Notes under the pieces: generated by a model
Databases searched by the model: none
Seen by the model: only the letters and a program-made list of their open reading frames with translations
What the model was told of the DNA's origin: nothing
Program-made: the position numbers and the translations under genes
Assembly: GCF_963675965.1 (NCBI RefSeq)
Contig: NZ_OY780935.1
Location: 3,398,501 to 3,462,500, forward strand
Direction: 5' to 3'
Origin: an uncultured Celeribacter sp.
GTDB lineage: Bacteria > Pseudomonadota > Alphaproteobacteria > Rhodobacterales > Rhodobacteraceae
Length of the DNA stretch: 64,000 nt
Shown: piece by piece, positions 1 to 8,965 of the stretch
Numbering within the stretch: the stretch's first letter is position 1
How the letters are laid out: each line of letters begins with the position of its first letter

Positions 1-897
1 CACCGCGCGGATCTGCTCGATTTATTTGCCACGCAATTGCCGCCGGAATGCTGTCGCTTTGGTGTCAAATGCACAGGGGTTGAATTGACCGAGACAGGCG
101 CGCGGGCGTTGTTCGATGATGGCAGCACGTTTGAGGCAGATCTGATCGTTGGCGCCGATGGGGTGCGTTCTGCCGTGCGCGGATCGCTGTTTGGCACGGG
201 GGACCTGCGCTGGACCGGGCATCAATGCTATCGCGCCCTCGTGCCCACGGGCGGTGTGGTGGATTACGTTAACCCCGACAGCACCTTCTGGATGGGGCCA
301 AACGCCCATGTGGTGACCTATTATGTCAAGGGTGGCGAGATGGTGAACATCGTCGCCGTGACCGAGGCCTCAGAGTGGGTCGAGGAAAGCTGGAGCACGC
401 GGGCCTCCCATGAGGATATGCTCGCTGATTTTGAGGGCTGGCACCCGGACCTGGCAGAGCTGTTTTCGAAAGTGGATGAGGTCTACAACTGGGGTCTTTT
501 CGACCGCGATCCGATGGAAAGCTGGACAAAAGGGGCCGTCACATTGCTGGGTGACGCCTGCCATCCGATGCTGCCATTCTTGTCGCAGGGCGCGGCGATG
601 GCCATCGAGGACGGATATATCCTGGGCGAAGCACTTGGGCTTCATCCAGATAATTTGTCAAAGGCCCTTGCGGCATATGAGGCCGAGCGGCGTCCGCGGA
701 CCTCGAAGGTTCAGCTCGAAGCCCGCGAACGTGGCCGGACCTATCATCTGCCGACAGAGGAGGAGATGGCCGCACGTGACGCGGAATATGCCCGCCGCGC
801 CAAGGAGGATCCACGCACCACGGGGATCAATACGGATTGGGTATATGACTACGACCCAAGGAGTTTCTCCGCCCGGATGCATGAACTTGCCGAGTAA
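1..897 (+). CDS. FAD-dependent aromatic-ring monooxygenase (5' truncated by window)
   Basis: The frame is open from the first base, so the N-terminal nucleotide-binding motif lies outside the window. About 298 residues are visible. Two class A flavoprotein hydroxylase signatures are present: the DG motif GADGVRSAVR (about nt 151-180) and the GD motif GDACHPMLPFLSQG (about nt 550-591), which contacts the FAD ribityl chain. In this family (salicylate hydroxylase, 3-hydroxybenzoate 6-hydroxylase, UbiH relatives) the enzyme uses NAD(P)H and O2 to hydroxylate an aromatic ring. The substrate cannot be read from the sequence. A clear hairpin terminator follows the stop, so this is the last gene of its unit. 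Confidence 0.85.
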   Translation, partial: HRADLLDLFATQLPPECCRFGVKCTGVELTETGARALFDDGSTFEADLIVGADGVRSAVRGSLFGTGDLRWTGHQCYRALVPTGGVVDYVNPDSTFWMGPNAHVVTYYVKGGEMVNIVAVTEASEWVEESWSTRASHEDMLADFEGWHPDLAELFSKVDEVYNWGLFDRDPMESWTKGAVTLLGDACHPMLPFLSQGAAMAIEDGYILGEALGLHPDNLSKALAAYEAERRPRTSKVQLEARERGRTYHLPTEEEMAARDAEYARRAKEDPRTTGINTDWVYDYDPRSFSARMHELAE

Positions 898-933
898 CCG
901 CAGACAAGCTGCGATTTGGTTCGCGCAAATAAG

Positions 934-966
934 AACCTGCCTGTGGTTTGCAGGCAGGTTTTCTTG
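934..966 (+). terminator. Rho-independent terminator of the monooxygenase gene
   Basis: A perfect 10-base inverted repeat (AACCTGCCTG, 934-943, and CAGGCAGGTT, 951-960) with a 7-base loop is followed by a T-rich run, 37 bases after the stop codon. Confidence 0.85.
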
Positions 967-1152
967 TTGTGTGAGTTCGTGACGGTCATGCGCGCATGGC
1001 CTATGACAAGCCCCCAATTGTCACTGAACTGAAACTGCCTTTCTGGGAGCGTGAAGCGATATAAACGCAATCAACCACCCAATGCACAATGTGAAAAGCG
1101 ATGCAGAATGGGTCGATTTCAGGGTGGGTGTCGTAGAGAGCTTCATCGTCGC

Positions 1153-1290
1153 ATTGAACCGCGCCGGGTTTGCCGGAGGCTCTAACTCTTGAGGAAGATG
1201 GAGCATCATGAGCAAGACGCGAACAAATATTCTCCGGAAGTACGCGAGCGCGCTGTTCGCAGGTTTCGGGACTTTCGCGACAGATGAGCG
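1153..1290 (+). mobile_element. Left-end remnant of an IS3-family element (orfA start only)
   Basis: The 898-1346 gap holds no intact gene. From about 1153 it contains GC-rich sequence resembling an IS3-family left end, then a typical orfA start at 1208 (reads MSKTR). After one frame change near 1224 it reads KYSPEVRERAVR, the usual start of IS3-family OrfA. Homology ends near 1260, so only about 20 codons remain and they are frameshifted. 967-1152 shows nothing recognisable. The remnant lies directly upstream of the amidase and may have brought or displaced its promoter. Identification is from motif memory, not a search. Confidence 0.5.
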
Positions 1291-1346
1291 TGCTTATATG
1301 AAGCAACGCAAGATTTCGTTCAGATTCGCGCAAGAAAGAAGACCGT

Positions 1347-2552
1347 ATGCTTAACGCCACAATCGACCCGTCTGGAGCACTAGTCGAGCAACTTGACCTC
1401 GCACCACTACGTAATGGCCCGCTGGATGGGCTTCGGTTTACGGTGAAAGATAACATCGACATCGCGGGACATAAGACGTCCTACGGAAGCCCTGCTTGGC
1501 GGGACGCACACCCAACTCCGGTTCACAACGCCCTTTGTGTCGATCAACTGCTTGCCGCTGGCGCACGGTGTGTGGGTAAGGCCGTGGCGGATGAGTTCAC
1601 GTATAGCCTCGACGGAGAAAGCTTCTATTTTGGTACCCCCCGCAACGCGCAAGCTCCAGATCGCGTTCCCGGCGGATCGTCCAGCGGCTCTGCTGCGTCT
1701 GTCGCCAATGGTCTTGCGGATTTTTCGCTTTGCACGGACGCGGGAGGTTCTATCCGTGTTCCAGCAAGCCTTTGCGGTCTTTGGGGGATGCGTCCCTCCC
1801 TTCATCGGATTTCCGAGGCTGGTGTTTTGCCGTTCCAGCCAAGTGTCAGTACCGTAGGCGTGCTGGCGGATCGGTTTGAGATGCTCGATGCGGCGATGCG
1901 CGTCTTGCTGAACGGCCCCGCTTCGCCAACGCCGTCCCCGACGCGCATCTTCGTTTTGCAAGACGCGTTGGAGATCGCGGATGCCGCCGTTCGCGATGCA
2001 GTTGCCGGCGCATTGGATCGAATAACAGAACACACCGGCATTGTGGCCGAGCCGGTAAGGTTTTCCGAAATCGTCGGGGAGGCGTCCGAGTTGAAGGTCT
2101 GCAACCTGAATGGATTACGTGATCTGCAGACTGCCGAATTTCAGAGCACGGTCGGCAACTGGATCGAAGCTTGTAGGCCCGAACTCGGCTTCACGTTCGC
2201 GATGGCCTACGGAAATGTCCAGAAGTTCGACCGCATCGCGGCGCTGGACAATATGGCGAGGTGTGAAAGCCTCTTCCGGCAGATCAATGCCTTCTTCACC
2301 CCGGAAACGGTGATCTGTTTCCCTACGACGCCGAAAATCGCTCCCCGGAAGGGCACCCTGAACACGCTCGAAGCGGTGATGGATTTCTATGATCCGACGA
2401 TGACCATCACCGCGTTTTCCGGCGTGGCACGCTTGCCGGAACTCTCCGCACCGTTGATGACAGTGGATGATTGTCCGGTCGGTCTGTCCTTCGTCGCGGG
2501 TCACTATCAGGACGAGTTTCTATTGAACGCGTTGCGAGAAATGCTCGGCTGA
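1347..2552 (+). CDS. Amidase signature family hydrolase
   Basis: 401 residues with the full Ser-cisSer-Lys apparatus of the amidase signature family. The catalytic Lys is K34 (FTVKDN), the cis-Ser lies in GGSSSGSAAS (about residues 109-118), and the nucleophile is S135 in DAGGSIRVP. Family members hydrolyse small amides (indole-acetamide, fatty acid amides, allophanate) in the cytoplasm. The substrate here is not evident. The length is near the short end of the family, similar to plant AMI1-like and bacterial indole-acetamide hydrolase-like enzymes, and there is no GatA partner (gatB/gatC) nearby. The ATG at 1347 has a purine-rich stretch (AGAAAGAAGA) just upstream. It stands alone, behind an IS remnant. 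Confidence 0.85.
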   Translation: MLNATIDPSGALVEQLDLAPLRNGPLDGLRFTVKDNIDIAGHKTSYGSPAWRDAHPTPVHNALCVDQLLAAGARCVGKAVADEFTYSLDGESFYFGTPRNAQAPDRVPGGSSSGSAASVANGLADFSLCTDAGGSIRVPASLCGLWGMRPSLHRISEAGVLPFQPSVSTVGVLADRFEMLDAAMRVLLNGPASPTPSPTRIFVLQDALEIADAAVRDAVAGALDRITEHTGIVAEPVRFSEIVGEASELKVCNLNGLRDLQTAEFQSTVGNWIEACRPELGFTFAMAYGNVQKFDRIAALDNMARCESLFRQINAFFTPETVICFPTTPKIAPRKGTLNTLEAVMDFYDPTMTITAFSGVARLPELSAPLMTVDDCPVGLSFVAGHYQDEFLLNALREMLG

Positions 2553-2857
2553 TCTGGCGCGGAAATCGTGAAATCTGCAACCGAACATGGTTATGGGCGA
2601 TCTTGGACGCATCATTCTTCTCCGGACGAAGATCCGGTATCCCAAAAGCCATCCATGTCAGGTGCTTGGCAAATGCCCCAGGGTTGATCTGAACTCTCCG
2701 GCATAGCTCTCCGGTCTGTTCCTTGTGCCTGTGTAGCAAGCCTTGCGTTGAGCGGGACGCGGCTTTGTCTTTGGTTTCAATGGGTTGGTGTTGAGCTTTC
2801 CACGGCGCTGTGCAATTTCTCGCGCGGGGAGGGCAACAGATACGGAAACCAAGGCCC
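2553..2857. other. Intergenic stretch, no gene seen
   Basis: About 300 bases between the amidase stop and the thioesterase start. Open frames in it are short shadows. No RNA gene, repeat or clear terminator is visible. It presumably carries the thioesterase promoter. Confidence 0.5.
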
Positions 2858-3250
2858 ATGGCACAAGACTCTCCCAATGGAATGGAACTCACACTGCGTA
2901 CGCTGGCGATGCCCGCTGACACCAATGCGGCTGGCGATATCTTCGGTGGATGGGTGATGTCCCAGATGGACCTTGCCGCGGCCATTCGCGCCAATGAGCG
3001 TTGCAACGGGCGCACCGTAACGATTGCCGCCAATGAGATTGTTTTCAAGAAACCCGTGAAAGTCGGCGATACGCTCTGTGTCTACACGGAGGTTGATCAG
3101 GTCGGGCGGACCTCCATGGTGGTCCGGATCGAGGTCTGGGCGCGCCGCGCCTATTCCGCGCAGCGCGAACAGGTGACCGAGGCCCGCTTCACCATGGTTG
3201 CGGTGGATGATGCGGGCAAACCGCGCCCGGTGGATCAGGCGGCTGGCTGA
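2858..3250 (+). CDS. YciA-like acyl-CoA thioesterase (hotdog fold)
   Basis: 130 residues from ATG 2858 (MAQDSPNG), matching the usual 130-135 residue length of YciA. An in-frame GTG at 2810 would add an atypical 16-residue tail, so the later start is preferred. The N-terminal segment AGDIFGGWVMSQMDLAA carries the hotdog helix and the conserved acidic residue used in acyl-CoA thioester hydrolysis. NEIVFKKPVKVGD and the following strands complete a single hotdog domain. YciA enzymes hydrolyse a broad range of acyl-CoAs in the cytoplasm. The gene is monocistronic and is followed by a hairpin terminator. Confidence 0.85.
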   Translation: MAQDSPNGMELTLRTLAMPADTNAAGDIFGGWVMSQMDLAAAIRANERCNGRTVTIAANEIVFKKPVKVGDTLCVYTEVDQVGRTSMVVRIEVWARRAYSAQREQVTEARFTMVAVDDAGKPRPVDQAAG

Positions 3251-3283
3251 CCAGATGGTCTGAAGCGGCTGAACGTCTTTGAG

Positions 3284-3315
3284 AAAGCCTCCGGATTTCC
3301 GGGGGCTTTTATTTT
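3284..3315 (+). terminator. Hairpin terminator after the thioesterase
   Basis: AAAGCCTCCGG / CCGGGGGCTTT arms around a short ATTT loop, then TTTATTTT. It lies between convergent genes, so it may also help end the leftward operon. Confidence 0.75.
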
Positions 3316-3339
3316 GTCTGGGTAAAAACGGGCTGGGGT

Positions 3340-4278
3340 CTAAGGCAGGACGGTCAGCCAGAAGGACACCGTCAGGATCGACAGGGCGGTTGCGATCAGT
3401 ACCGATGAGGCGGCCACGCGTTTCGCCACGCCATACATATTGGCAAAGAGATAGGCATTCACGCCGGGCGCCATTGCGGCGGTGATCGTGGCCGAGCGCA
3501 GCGGGCCGACGTTCAGGCCAAAGCCAAAATGCGCAATCGCATAGGTGATCGCCGGGTGAAGGATGAGCGAGGCGAAGACTGCCCAAGCGATGACGCGCAT
3601 GTCGCCTTCGGGGCGATAGCGCAACAGAACCCCGCCAAGGCCGAAAAGCGCGGCGGGGATGGCGGCACGGTTCATCATCAGCACCGCCTCCCAGACCGGG
3701 GAGGGCAAAGACAGCTGGCTGATGTTCACCACCCAGCCCGCCGCGATCCCCAGCACCAGCGGATTGCGCAGGATCGCTGTGCCGATCTGGCGCAGAAGAC
3801 GCAGCGTGGACAGGCCCTGACCTGCAGTGCGCGCCAGTTCCATGGCGGAAATGCCCAGGGCGTAGAGCAGCGGCGCATGGATCGAAATGATCGCAAAGTT
3901 CCAGCTCAGCGCCGCCTCGCCATAGGCGCGCTCCGTGATCGGAATGCCCAGCAATAGCGAGTTGGAAAACATCCCGATAAAGCCAATCGCCACCGAGTCC
4001 GTCAGGTCGCGTTTGAACAGAAACCGTGCGCCCAGAAAGCCGAACAGGCCGCCAGAGAGCGCCCCGGCATAGAAAGACATGAGGATCGGCGGGTGAAAGT
4101 TTTCGCCCAGATCAATGCGCGCAATGCCAGCAAACAACAGGGTTGGCACCGCGAAATTCTGCGCGAATTTCATAACACTGTCGACGGCACTGTCCGAAAT
4201 CCAGTTGCGCCAGGCGGCGACATAGCCAAAGCCAATCACCAGAAAGACCGGCAGGATGACGTTGAACAGCGCCCCCAT
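3340..4278 (-). CDS. AEC family transporter (auxin efflux carrier-like permease)
   Basis: 312 residues, almost entirely hydrophobic helices. It begins with LPVFLVIGFGYVAAW and has the split 5+5 transmembrane layout of the AEC family, including the N-terminal half FAVPTLLFAGIA and the C-terminal half TAAMAPGVNAYLFA with its conserved Pro-Gly-Asn region. AEC members (for example malonate carrier MdcF) move small organic acids across the inner membrane. The substrate here is unknown. It is the last gene of the leftward dacC-tmk-holB-tatD-MBL operon, starting 3 bases after the MBL gene stops, and is probably an accessory passenger of that operon. Confidence 0.85.
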   Translation of the reverse strand: MGALFNVILPVFLVIGFGYVAAWRNWISDSAVDSVMKFAQNFAVPTLLFAGIARIDLGENFHPPILMSFYAGALSGGLFGFLGARFLFKRDLTDSVAIGFIGMFSNSLLLGIPITERAYGEAALSWNFAIISIHAPLLYALGISAMELARTAGQGLSTLRLLRQIGTAILRNPLVLGIAAGWVVNISQLSLPSPVWEAVLMMNRAAIPAALFGLGGVLLRYRPEGDMRVIAWAVFASLILHPAITYAIAHFGFGLNVGPLRSATITAAMAPGVNAYLFANMYGVAKRVAASSVLIATALSILTVSFWLTVLP

Positions 4279-4281
4279 GGC

Positions 4282-5082
4282 TTACAGCGTGCCGGTGATG
4301 TCGAGCACCAGACCGTCATGCGCCGGGATGACATGATCCGGGGTTTCGCGGTTCACCGTGTCATAGTCGATGTCGATATGCATATTGGTCAGCACCGCGC
4401 GGCGCGGGGCGACGCGATCGATCCACTCCAGCGCCAGTTCCAGATGGGCATGGCTCGGGTGTGGCTTGTAGCGCAGCGCATCGATCACGAATGTGTCCAG
4501 TCCCTCCAGCAGGGGCCAGCTGCTGTCATGGATCGCCAGCACATCGGGGATATAGGCCAGATCGCCGATGCGAAAGCCCTTGGCCTCGATCTGGCCGTGG
4601 TTCACCTGAATGGGGGTAAAGGTGATGGGGCCGCCGGGGCCTTCGACCGTGACCGGCCCGCGAATGGCGTGCAGATCCAAGATCGGCGGGTAGTTCGACC
4701 CTTCTGGTTGGATGAACGCATAGCCAAAGCGCGAAATCAGATCGTTTTCGGTTTCGCTGTCGGCCCAGACCTTGATCCGCTCCCGCATCATGAAGACCAC
4801 CTGCCGCAGGTCGTCCAGGCCATGGACATGATCGGCATGGGGGTGGGTGTAGATCACGCCGTCAAGCCGGGTAACGCCCGCCCGCAACAGCTGCTCGCGC
4901 ATGTCAGGGCCGGTGTCTATCAAAACGGAGGTTGTGCCTTCGGGGCCGTCGCGTTCGACCAGCGCCGAACAGCGCAGGCGGCGGTTTTTCGGGTTGTCGG
5001 GATCGCAGACACCCCAAAGGCCGCCGATCCGCGGCACCCCGCCAGAAGAGCCGCAGCCCAATATAGTCAGGCGCGCACTCAT
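4282..5082 (-). CDS. MBL-fold metallohydrolase (PhnP-like)
   Basis: 266 residues. The metal-binding motif THPHADHVHGLDD is clear, with further ligands in HVIPAHDG and the NMHIDIDYD region near the C-terminus. The N-terminus LTILGCGSSGGVPRIGG is typical of the PhnP/cyclic phosphodiesterase branch, which commonly follows tatD in alphaproteobacteria. The likely activity is phosphodiester hydrolysis with two metal ions. The ATG overlaps the tatD stop by four bases (ATGA), indicating translational coupling. Confidence 0.85.
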   Translation of the reverse strand: MSARLTILGCGSSGGVPRIGGLWGVCDPDNPKNRRLRCSALVERDGPEGTTSVLIDTGPDMREQLLRAGVTRLDGVIYTHPHADHVHGLDDLRQVVFMMRERIKVWADSETENDLISRFGYAFIQPEGSNYPPILDLHAIRGPVTVEGPGGPITFTPIQVNHGQIEAKGFRIGDLAYIPDVLAIHDSSWPLLEGLDTFVIDALRYKPHPSHAHLELALEWIDRVAPRRAVLTNMHIDIDYDTVNRETPDHVIPAHDGLVLDITGTL

Positions 5083-5918
5083 TGGACAGTCTTTGTAAAA
5101 AGGCGCTCGAAATTCGCCTCAGTGAGGGCGGCAAACTCGGCATAGTCCATGCCAAAGGTTTCCGCCGCTTTCATCGCGGTTTTCGCCGAATAGGCCGGTT
5201 CGTTGCGTTTGCCACGGTGCGGCGGCGGCGCAAGATAGGGGCTGTCGGTCTCCACAAGCAGGCGATCCTTGGGTACATCCCGGAAAATGTCGCGCAGCTC
5301 TTCGGATTTCGGAAAGGCGGTGATGCCGGACATCGACAGATAAAAGCCCAGTTCCAGAGCCGCCTCGGCCAGCGCGCGCGAGGAAGAAAAGCAGTGCATG
5401 ACACAGGGGTAGGCGCCGTTGCGGTACTCCTCGGTCAGGATTTGGGCCATATCGTCATCGGCGGAACGTGCGTGGATGATCAGCGGCAATTGGGTTTCGC
5501 GGGCCGCTGCAATATGAAGGCGCAGGCTTTGTTTTTGCACCTCGGCGCTGTCGGCGCTGTAGTGGTAATCCAGACCGGTTTCGCCGATGCCGACGAATTT
5601 CGGGTGTTCGGAGAGCGAGACCAGTTCGGCGATGCTGGCCATCGGTTCTTCGGCCGCTGACATCGGATGGGTGCCCGCAGCCCAGTATACGGGATCATAG
5701 CGTTCGGATATGGCGCGCACCTGATCGGCCTGACGCAACCGTGTGCAGATCGTCACCATCCGGTGCACGCCAGCCTCAGCAGCCCGGGCGATCACATCGG
5801 GGAGTTCGTCGGAAAAATCGGGGAAATCAAGGTGGCAATGGCTGTCGGTGATGCGCGGAAGCGTGGTCATAAGGGGCTGCTCTAACGTCTGGATGGGCGC
5901 CCTGGGCCGCAACGTCAT
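5079..5918 (-). CDS. tatD: TatD family metal-dependent deoxyribonuclease
   Basis: 279 residues from ATG 5918, which overlaps the holB stop (ATGA). An internal ATG at 5870 gives the more family-typical start MTTLPRITDSHCHLDF (263 residues). Overlap favours the first and homology the second. Metal ligands are visible: DSHCHLDF near the N-terminus, GETGLDYH, IIHARSADDD, MHCFSSS and VETDSPYLAPPPHRG. TatD proteins are TIM-barrel 3'-5' exonucleases acting on damaged or fragmented DNA. The operon position between holB and the MBL hydrolase is the standard alphaproteobacterial order. Confidence 0.9.
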   Translation of the reverse strand: MTLRPRAPIQTLEQPLMTTLPRITDSHCHLDFPDFSDELPDVIARAAEAGVHRMVTICTRLRQADQVRAISERYDPVYWAAGTHPMSAAEEPMASIAELVSLSEHPKFVGIGETGLDYHYSADSAEVQKQSLRLHIAAARETQLPLIIHARSADDDMAQILTEEYRNGAYPCVMHCFSSSRALAEAALELGFYLSMSGITAFPKSEELRDIFRDVPKDRLLVETDSPYLAPPPHRGKRNEPAYSAKTAMKAAETFGMDYAEFAALTEANFERLFTKTVQ

Positions 5919-7066
5919 CGCGTCACGCGGGAGGCCGTGTCGTTGATCTTGAATACCATATCTAGGATCAGTGCGGCAGGGTCAAGGTTGACGGCCTTGG
6001 CATGGGCCGCGCGGGCGGACAACTCCTGCTGCAAGCTGGCCCAGTCGCGAGCGGCATAGCTGTCGGGCGCCAGCCGCGAGAGCAGGGCGGCTTCGCCCGG
6101 GGCGGCCTCCACCACCGGCGGGCGTCCGGCCCCGGCACGTGCCAGACGCACCAGAAACCGGTCTATGAGCCCCAGAATCAACTCAAAATGATCCAGATTG
6201 GCCGCGCCGACGCAGCTTTCTGCGAGTTTCAGCGCCCGGGCGCGGTCAAGGCGTGGCAGCCCGTCAAACAGGGCGATCAGATCGGCATAGGCCTCCAGCC
6301 CGTTCAGATTTGTCAAACGCAGCGCCTCCCCCACGGATCCGGACGACAATTCGGCCAGAGCGTCAGATTGATCTGCGGCATCAAAGCCCGCCGCGTCAAG
6401 AGCGCGGGCCAGATCTTCGGGCTCCAGCGGACCGAGGCGCAACTCGCGACAGCGCGACCTGATCGTCGGCAGCAGCCTTGAGGGCTGATGCGACACCAGC
6501 AGCAGGGTCGCGTGTTTCGGAGGTTCCTCAAGGGTCTTGAGCAAGGCATTGGCGGCGGAGATATTCATTTCGTCGGCGCTGTCCACAATGACGACACGCC
6601 GCCCGCCATCGGCTGCGGACATATGGAAAAAACCGTTAAGCTTGCGCACCTCTTCGACGGAAATCCCCGCGCCATGGCGGCCTTTTTTGGCATCCCACTC
6701 GCGCCGGATCAGACAGAGGCGCGGTTCCGCCAGTTGGGCCGAGCGACGATAGACCGGGCTGTCATGTCCGATCTCCAATGTGTCGGGGGGCGGGGGTGTT
6801 TCGCCAAAGAGGCCGCCGCCTGTGCCGTCGTCCACCGGCTGCGACAGCAGAAAGCGGGCAATGCGCCAGGCCAGAGTGGCTTTGCCGACCCCGCGCGGTC
6901 CGGTAATCAGCCAGGCGTGGTGCAGGCGGTTTGAGCGAAATGCCTCCAGGAAATTCGCCTCGGCCTGTGCCTGCCCGAAAAGCTGCGCGGTTTTGCGGGG
7001 GTGCGGCGCGCCGGGGGCGCAATCGGCCTCCGGGGCCATGTCCATTTCGCCAAGCGCCGTGCTCAT
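5915..7066 (-). CDS. holB: DNA polymerase III subunit delta'
   Basis: 383 residues. The AAA+ clamp-loader fold is shown by the P-loop GPRGVGKATL (K62), the Walker B-like RRVVIVDSADEMN, the sensor/SRC region TIRSRCRELRLGPL, and NALLKTLEEPPKHATLLLVSH typical of delta'. It is part of the clamp loader that places the sliding clamp on DNA. The start overlaps the tmk stop by four bases. The tmk-holB-tatD order is conserved in bacteria and supports the assignment. Confidence 0.93.
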   Translation of the reverse strand: MSTALGEMDMAPEADCAPGAPHPRKTAQLFGQAQAEANFLEAFRSNRLHHAWLITGPRGVGKATLAWRIARFLLSQPVDDGTGGGLFGETPPPPDTLEIGHDSPVYRRSAQLAEPRLCLIRREWDAKKGRHGAGISVEEVRKLNGFFHMSAADGGRRVVIVDSADEMNISAANALLKTLEEPPKHATLLLVSHQPSRLLPTIRSRCRELRLGPLEPEDLARALDAAGFDAADQSDALAELSSGSVGEALRLTNLNGLEAYADLIALFDGLPRLDRARALKLAESCVGAANLDHFELILGLIDRFLVRLARAGAGRPPVVEAAPGEAALLSRLAPDSYAARDWASLQQELSARAAHAKAVNLDPAALILDMVFKINDTASRVTR

Positions 7067-7686
7067 ACCGGGGTCCTGGAGCGCAGCCGTGCGGTGACGA
7101 GTGTGGCAACGTCTTGGGCAATCACATCAATATCGCGGGCCGCGTCGATGATCTGAAACCGGGCAGAGGCGCGCGCCAATTCTAGAAAGGCCGCGCGGCA
7201 TTTTTCCTGAAATCCCTGTCCGAAATCTTCAAACCGTTCCTCAGAAGTCTGACGGCCCTTGGCCCGTTTCAGACCCACGGCCGGATCCATGTCGAACAGC
7301 AGCGTCAAATCGGGTTCGACACCGATCATTTCCTCATGCAGGCGGTTGATCTTATCGCGCAGATCACCGCGGGTCGCCCCCTGAAACACCCGCGTGCTGT
7401 CGGCAAAACGGTCGCAGATCACCACCTTACCCTGCGCCAGTGCAGGGCGAATGGTCTTTTCCAGATGGTCGCGGCGGGCTGCGGTGAACAGCAGGATTTC
7501 TGTTTCTGCCGACCAGCGGTCGGGATCGCCTTCAAGCACCAGAGACCGTATTTCCTCGGCCCCGGGAGAGCCGCCGGGTTCACGTGTGTGGACAACATCA
7601 AAGCTGGCCTCACGCAGCGCTTCGGCCAAAAGGCGCGCCTGTGTCGATTTTCCGGATCCGTCAATGCCTTCGAAACTGATGAACAT
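7063..7686 (-). CDS. tmk: Thymidylate kinase
   Basis: 207 residues, normal for the family. The P-loop FEGIDGSGKST is at residues 4-14, the dTMP-binding DRFADSTRVFQGA segment and the LID region (KGRQTSEERFEDFG) follow. It phosphorylates dTMP to dTDP for DNA synthesis. It sits 24 bases downstream of the carboxypeptidase gene and is coupled to holB by an ATGA overlap. Confidence 0.96.
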   Translation of the reverse strand: MFISFEGIDGSGKSTQARLLAEALREASFDVVHTREPGGSPGAEEIRSLVLEGDPDRWSAETEILLFTAARRDHLEKTIRPALAQGKVVICDRFADSTRVFQGATRGDLRDKINRLHEEMIGVEPDLTLLFDMDPAVGLKRAKGRQTSEERFEDFGQGFQEKCRAAFLELARASARFQIIDAARDIDVIAQDVATLVTARLRSRTPV

Positions 7687-7710
7687 GGCGCCCCTGTGGC
7701 CTGTGCAGCG

Positions 7711-8880
7711 TTAGTTGGACACGGAAATCCCCGCTTGTCCTTCCAGTCTGTCCTTAAGCACCATGAAGGCGGTGCGCAACCTCGGACCCAGGCCGCCCCG
7801 CTCAATGCTGCGATCTGCGACCAGTGGGACACGGGCTTCGGGCAGGTCGTCACGGTTGATGACCAGCTCGGCCAGAACGTCGCCCTGCTGGATCGGTGCC
7901 TCAAAAGGGCCGGTGTAAACGATCTCGCCTTCGACACCGTCCAGCTGCGATCCCGGCAGCAGCACATTCATGTCCTCGCCTGCGATCAGCCCGACCTCGG
8001 TGTCATTGCCCATCCAGACCTGAGCGCGGGCAAATTCATGGCCTTTTTCGGCTACGGATTTTTCAACGAACTGGCGGAAAGCCCAGTTGACGATGCGTTC
8101 GCCTTCTTGGGCACGGTCGGCCTCGCTGTCGAGACCCGAGATCACGAAGACCACCCGGCGCGTGCCCTGTGTGGCCGAGCCAACCAGACCATAGCCGGCT
8201 TCCTGAGTGTGGCCGGTTTTCAGCCCGTCCGCCCCGATGCCCAGTTTCAGCAACGGATTGCGGTTGTGACGGTTCTGCGGGGCGCGGTTGTCGAAGGGAA
8301 ATTCCTTTTCGCCGAAATAGCCGTAGTATTCCGGGAATTCGGTGATCAGGCGCACGGCAAGATGCCCGAGATCTTCCATCGACATGCGCTGACCGGGGTT
8401 CGGCCAGCCAGAGGCATTGGCGAAGGTGGAATTCTCCATGCCAAGATCCTTGGCGCGTTCATTCATCAGGCGGGCGAAATTGTCCTCTGTTCCGGCCAGC
8501 CCTTCGGCCACCACGACACAGGCGTCATTGCCCGACAGCACCACGATGCCCTGAATCAGCTCTTCGACCGTCGGACGGTCGGTTTCATTGAGGAACATGG
8601 TGGACCCGCCCATGTTCTTGGCCCGGGTCGAGACCGAGAACCGCGTGTCCAGTGTGACACGCCCGTCGCGCAGCGCCTCAAACAGCATATTGATGGTCAT
8701 CAGTTTCGACATCGATGCGGGCGGCAGCGGCGTCTGTGCATCCTTGTCCATCAGAACCGTGCCGGTGGTCACATCATAGACCCAAGCCGCACGGGCCCGC
8801 GTTTCGAACGCGGAAGCGGGCAGGGCGAGAGACAGCAGGAACAGGCAGAGGGCGAAGCTTTGAGCGATAAGGCGGAACAT
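7711..8880 (-). CDS. D-alanyl-D-alanine carboxypeptidase (PBP5/6-like)
   Basis: 389 residues from ATG 8880. An earlier in-frame start at 8988 would place 36 odd residues before the signal peptide. The signal sequence is residues 1-24 with an ASA-F cleavage site. Active-site motifs are SMSK (S56-K59), SGN (S116-N118) and KTG (K221-G223), the penicillin-binding low-molecular-weight PBP set, followed by the C-terminal beta domain. It trims the terminal D-Ala from peptidoglycan stem peptides in the periplasm. It is the first gene of the leftward operon with tmk and holB. Confidence 0.93.
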   Translation of the reverse strand: MFRLIAQSFALCLFLLSLALPASAFETRARAAWVYDVTTGTVLMDKDAQTPLPPASMSKLMTINMLFEALRDGRVTLDTRFSVSTRAKNMGGSTMFLNETDRPTVEELIQGIVVLSGNDACVVVAEGLAGTEDNFARLMNERAKDLGMENSTFANASGWPNPGQRMSMEDLGHLAVRLITEFPEYYGYFGEKEFPFDNRAPQNRHNRNPLLKLGIGADGLKTGHTQEAGYGLVGSATQGTRRVVFVISGLDSEADRAQEGERIVNWAFRQFVEKSVAEKGHEFARAQVWMGNDTEVGLIAGEDMNVLLPGSQLDGVEGEIVYTGPFEAPIQQGDVLAELVINRDDLPEARVPLVADRSIERGGLGPRLRTAFMVLKDRLEGQAGISVSN

Positions 8881-8925
8881 GGGAAAGGGTCTTTTATCCT
8901 TGGTCAGGGAAACGGCTTTGGCAGA

Positions 8926-8950
8926 GCAAACCGGCGCGGACCGCCGGTTT
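8926..8950 (-). terminator. Hairpin after the SPOR lipoprotein gene
   Basis: AAACCGGCG (8928-8936) pairs perfectly with CGCCGGTTT (8942-8950) over a 5-base loop, 16 bases beyond the SPOR gene stop on the minus strand. The T run is weak, so terminator function is likely rather than certain. Confidence 0.55.
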
Positions 8951-8965
8951 GGTGTCAGTGCTCTA

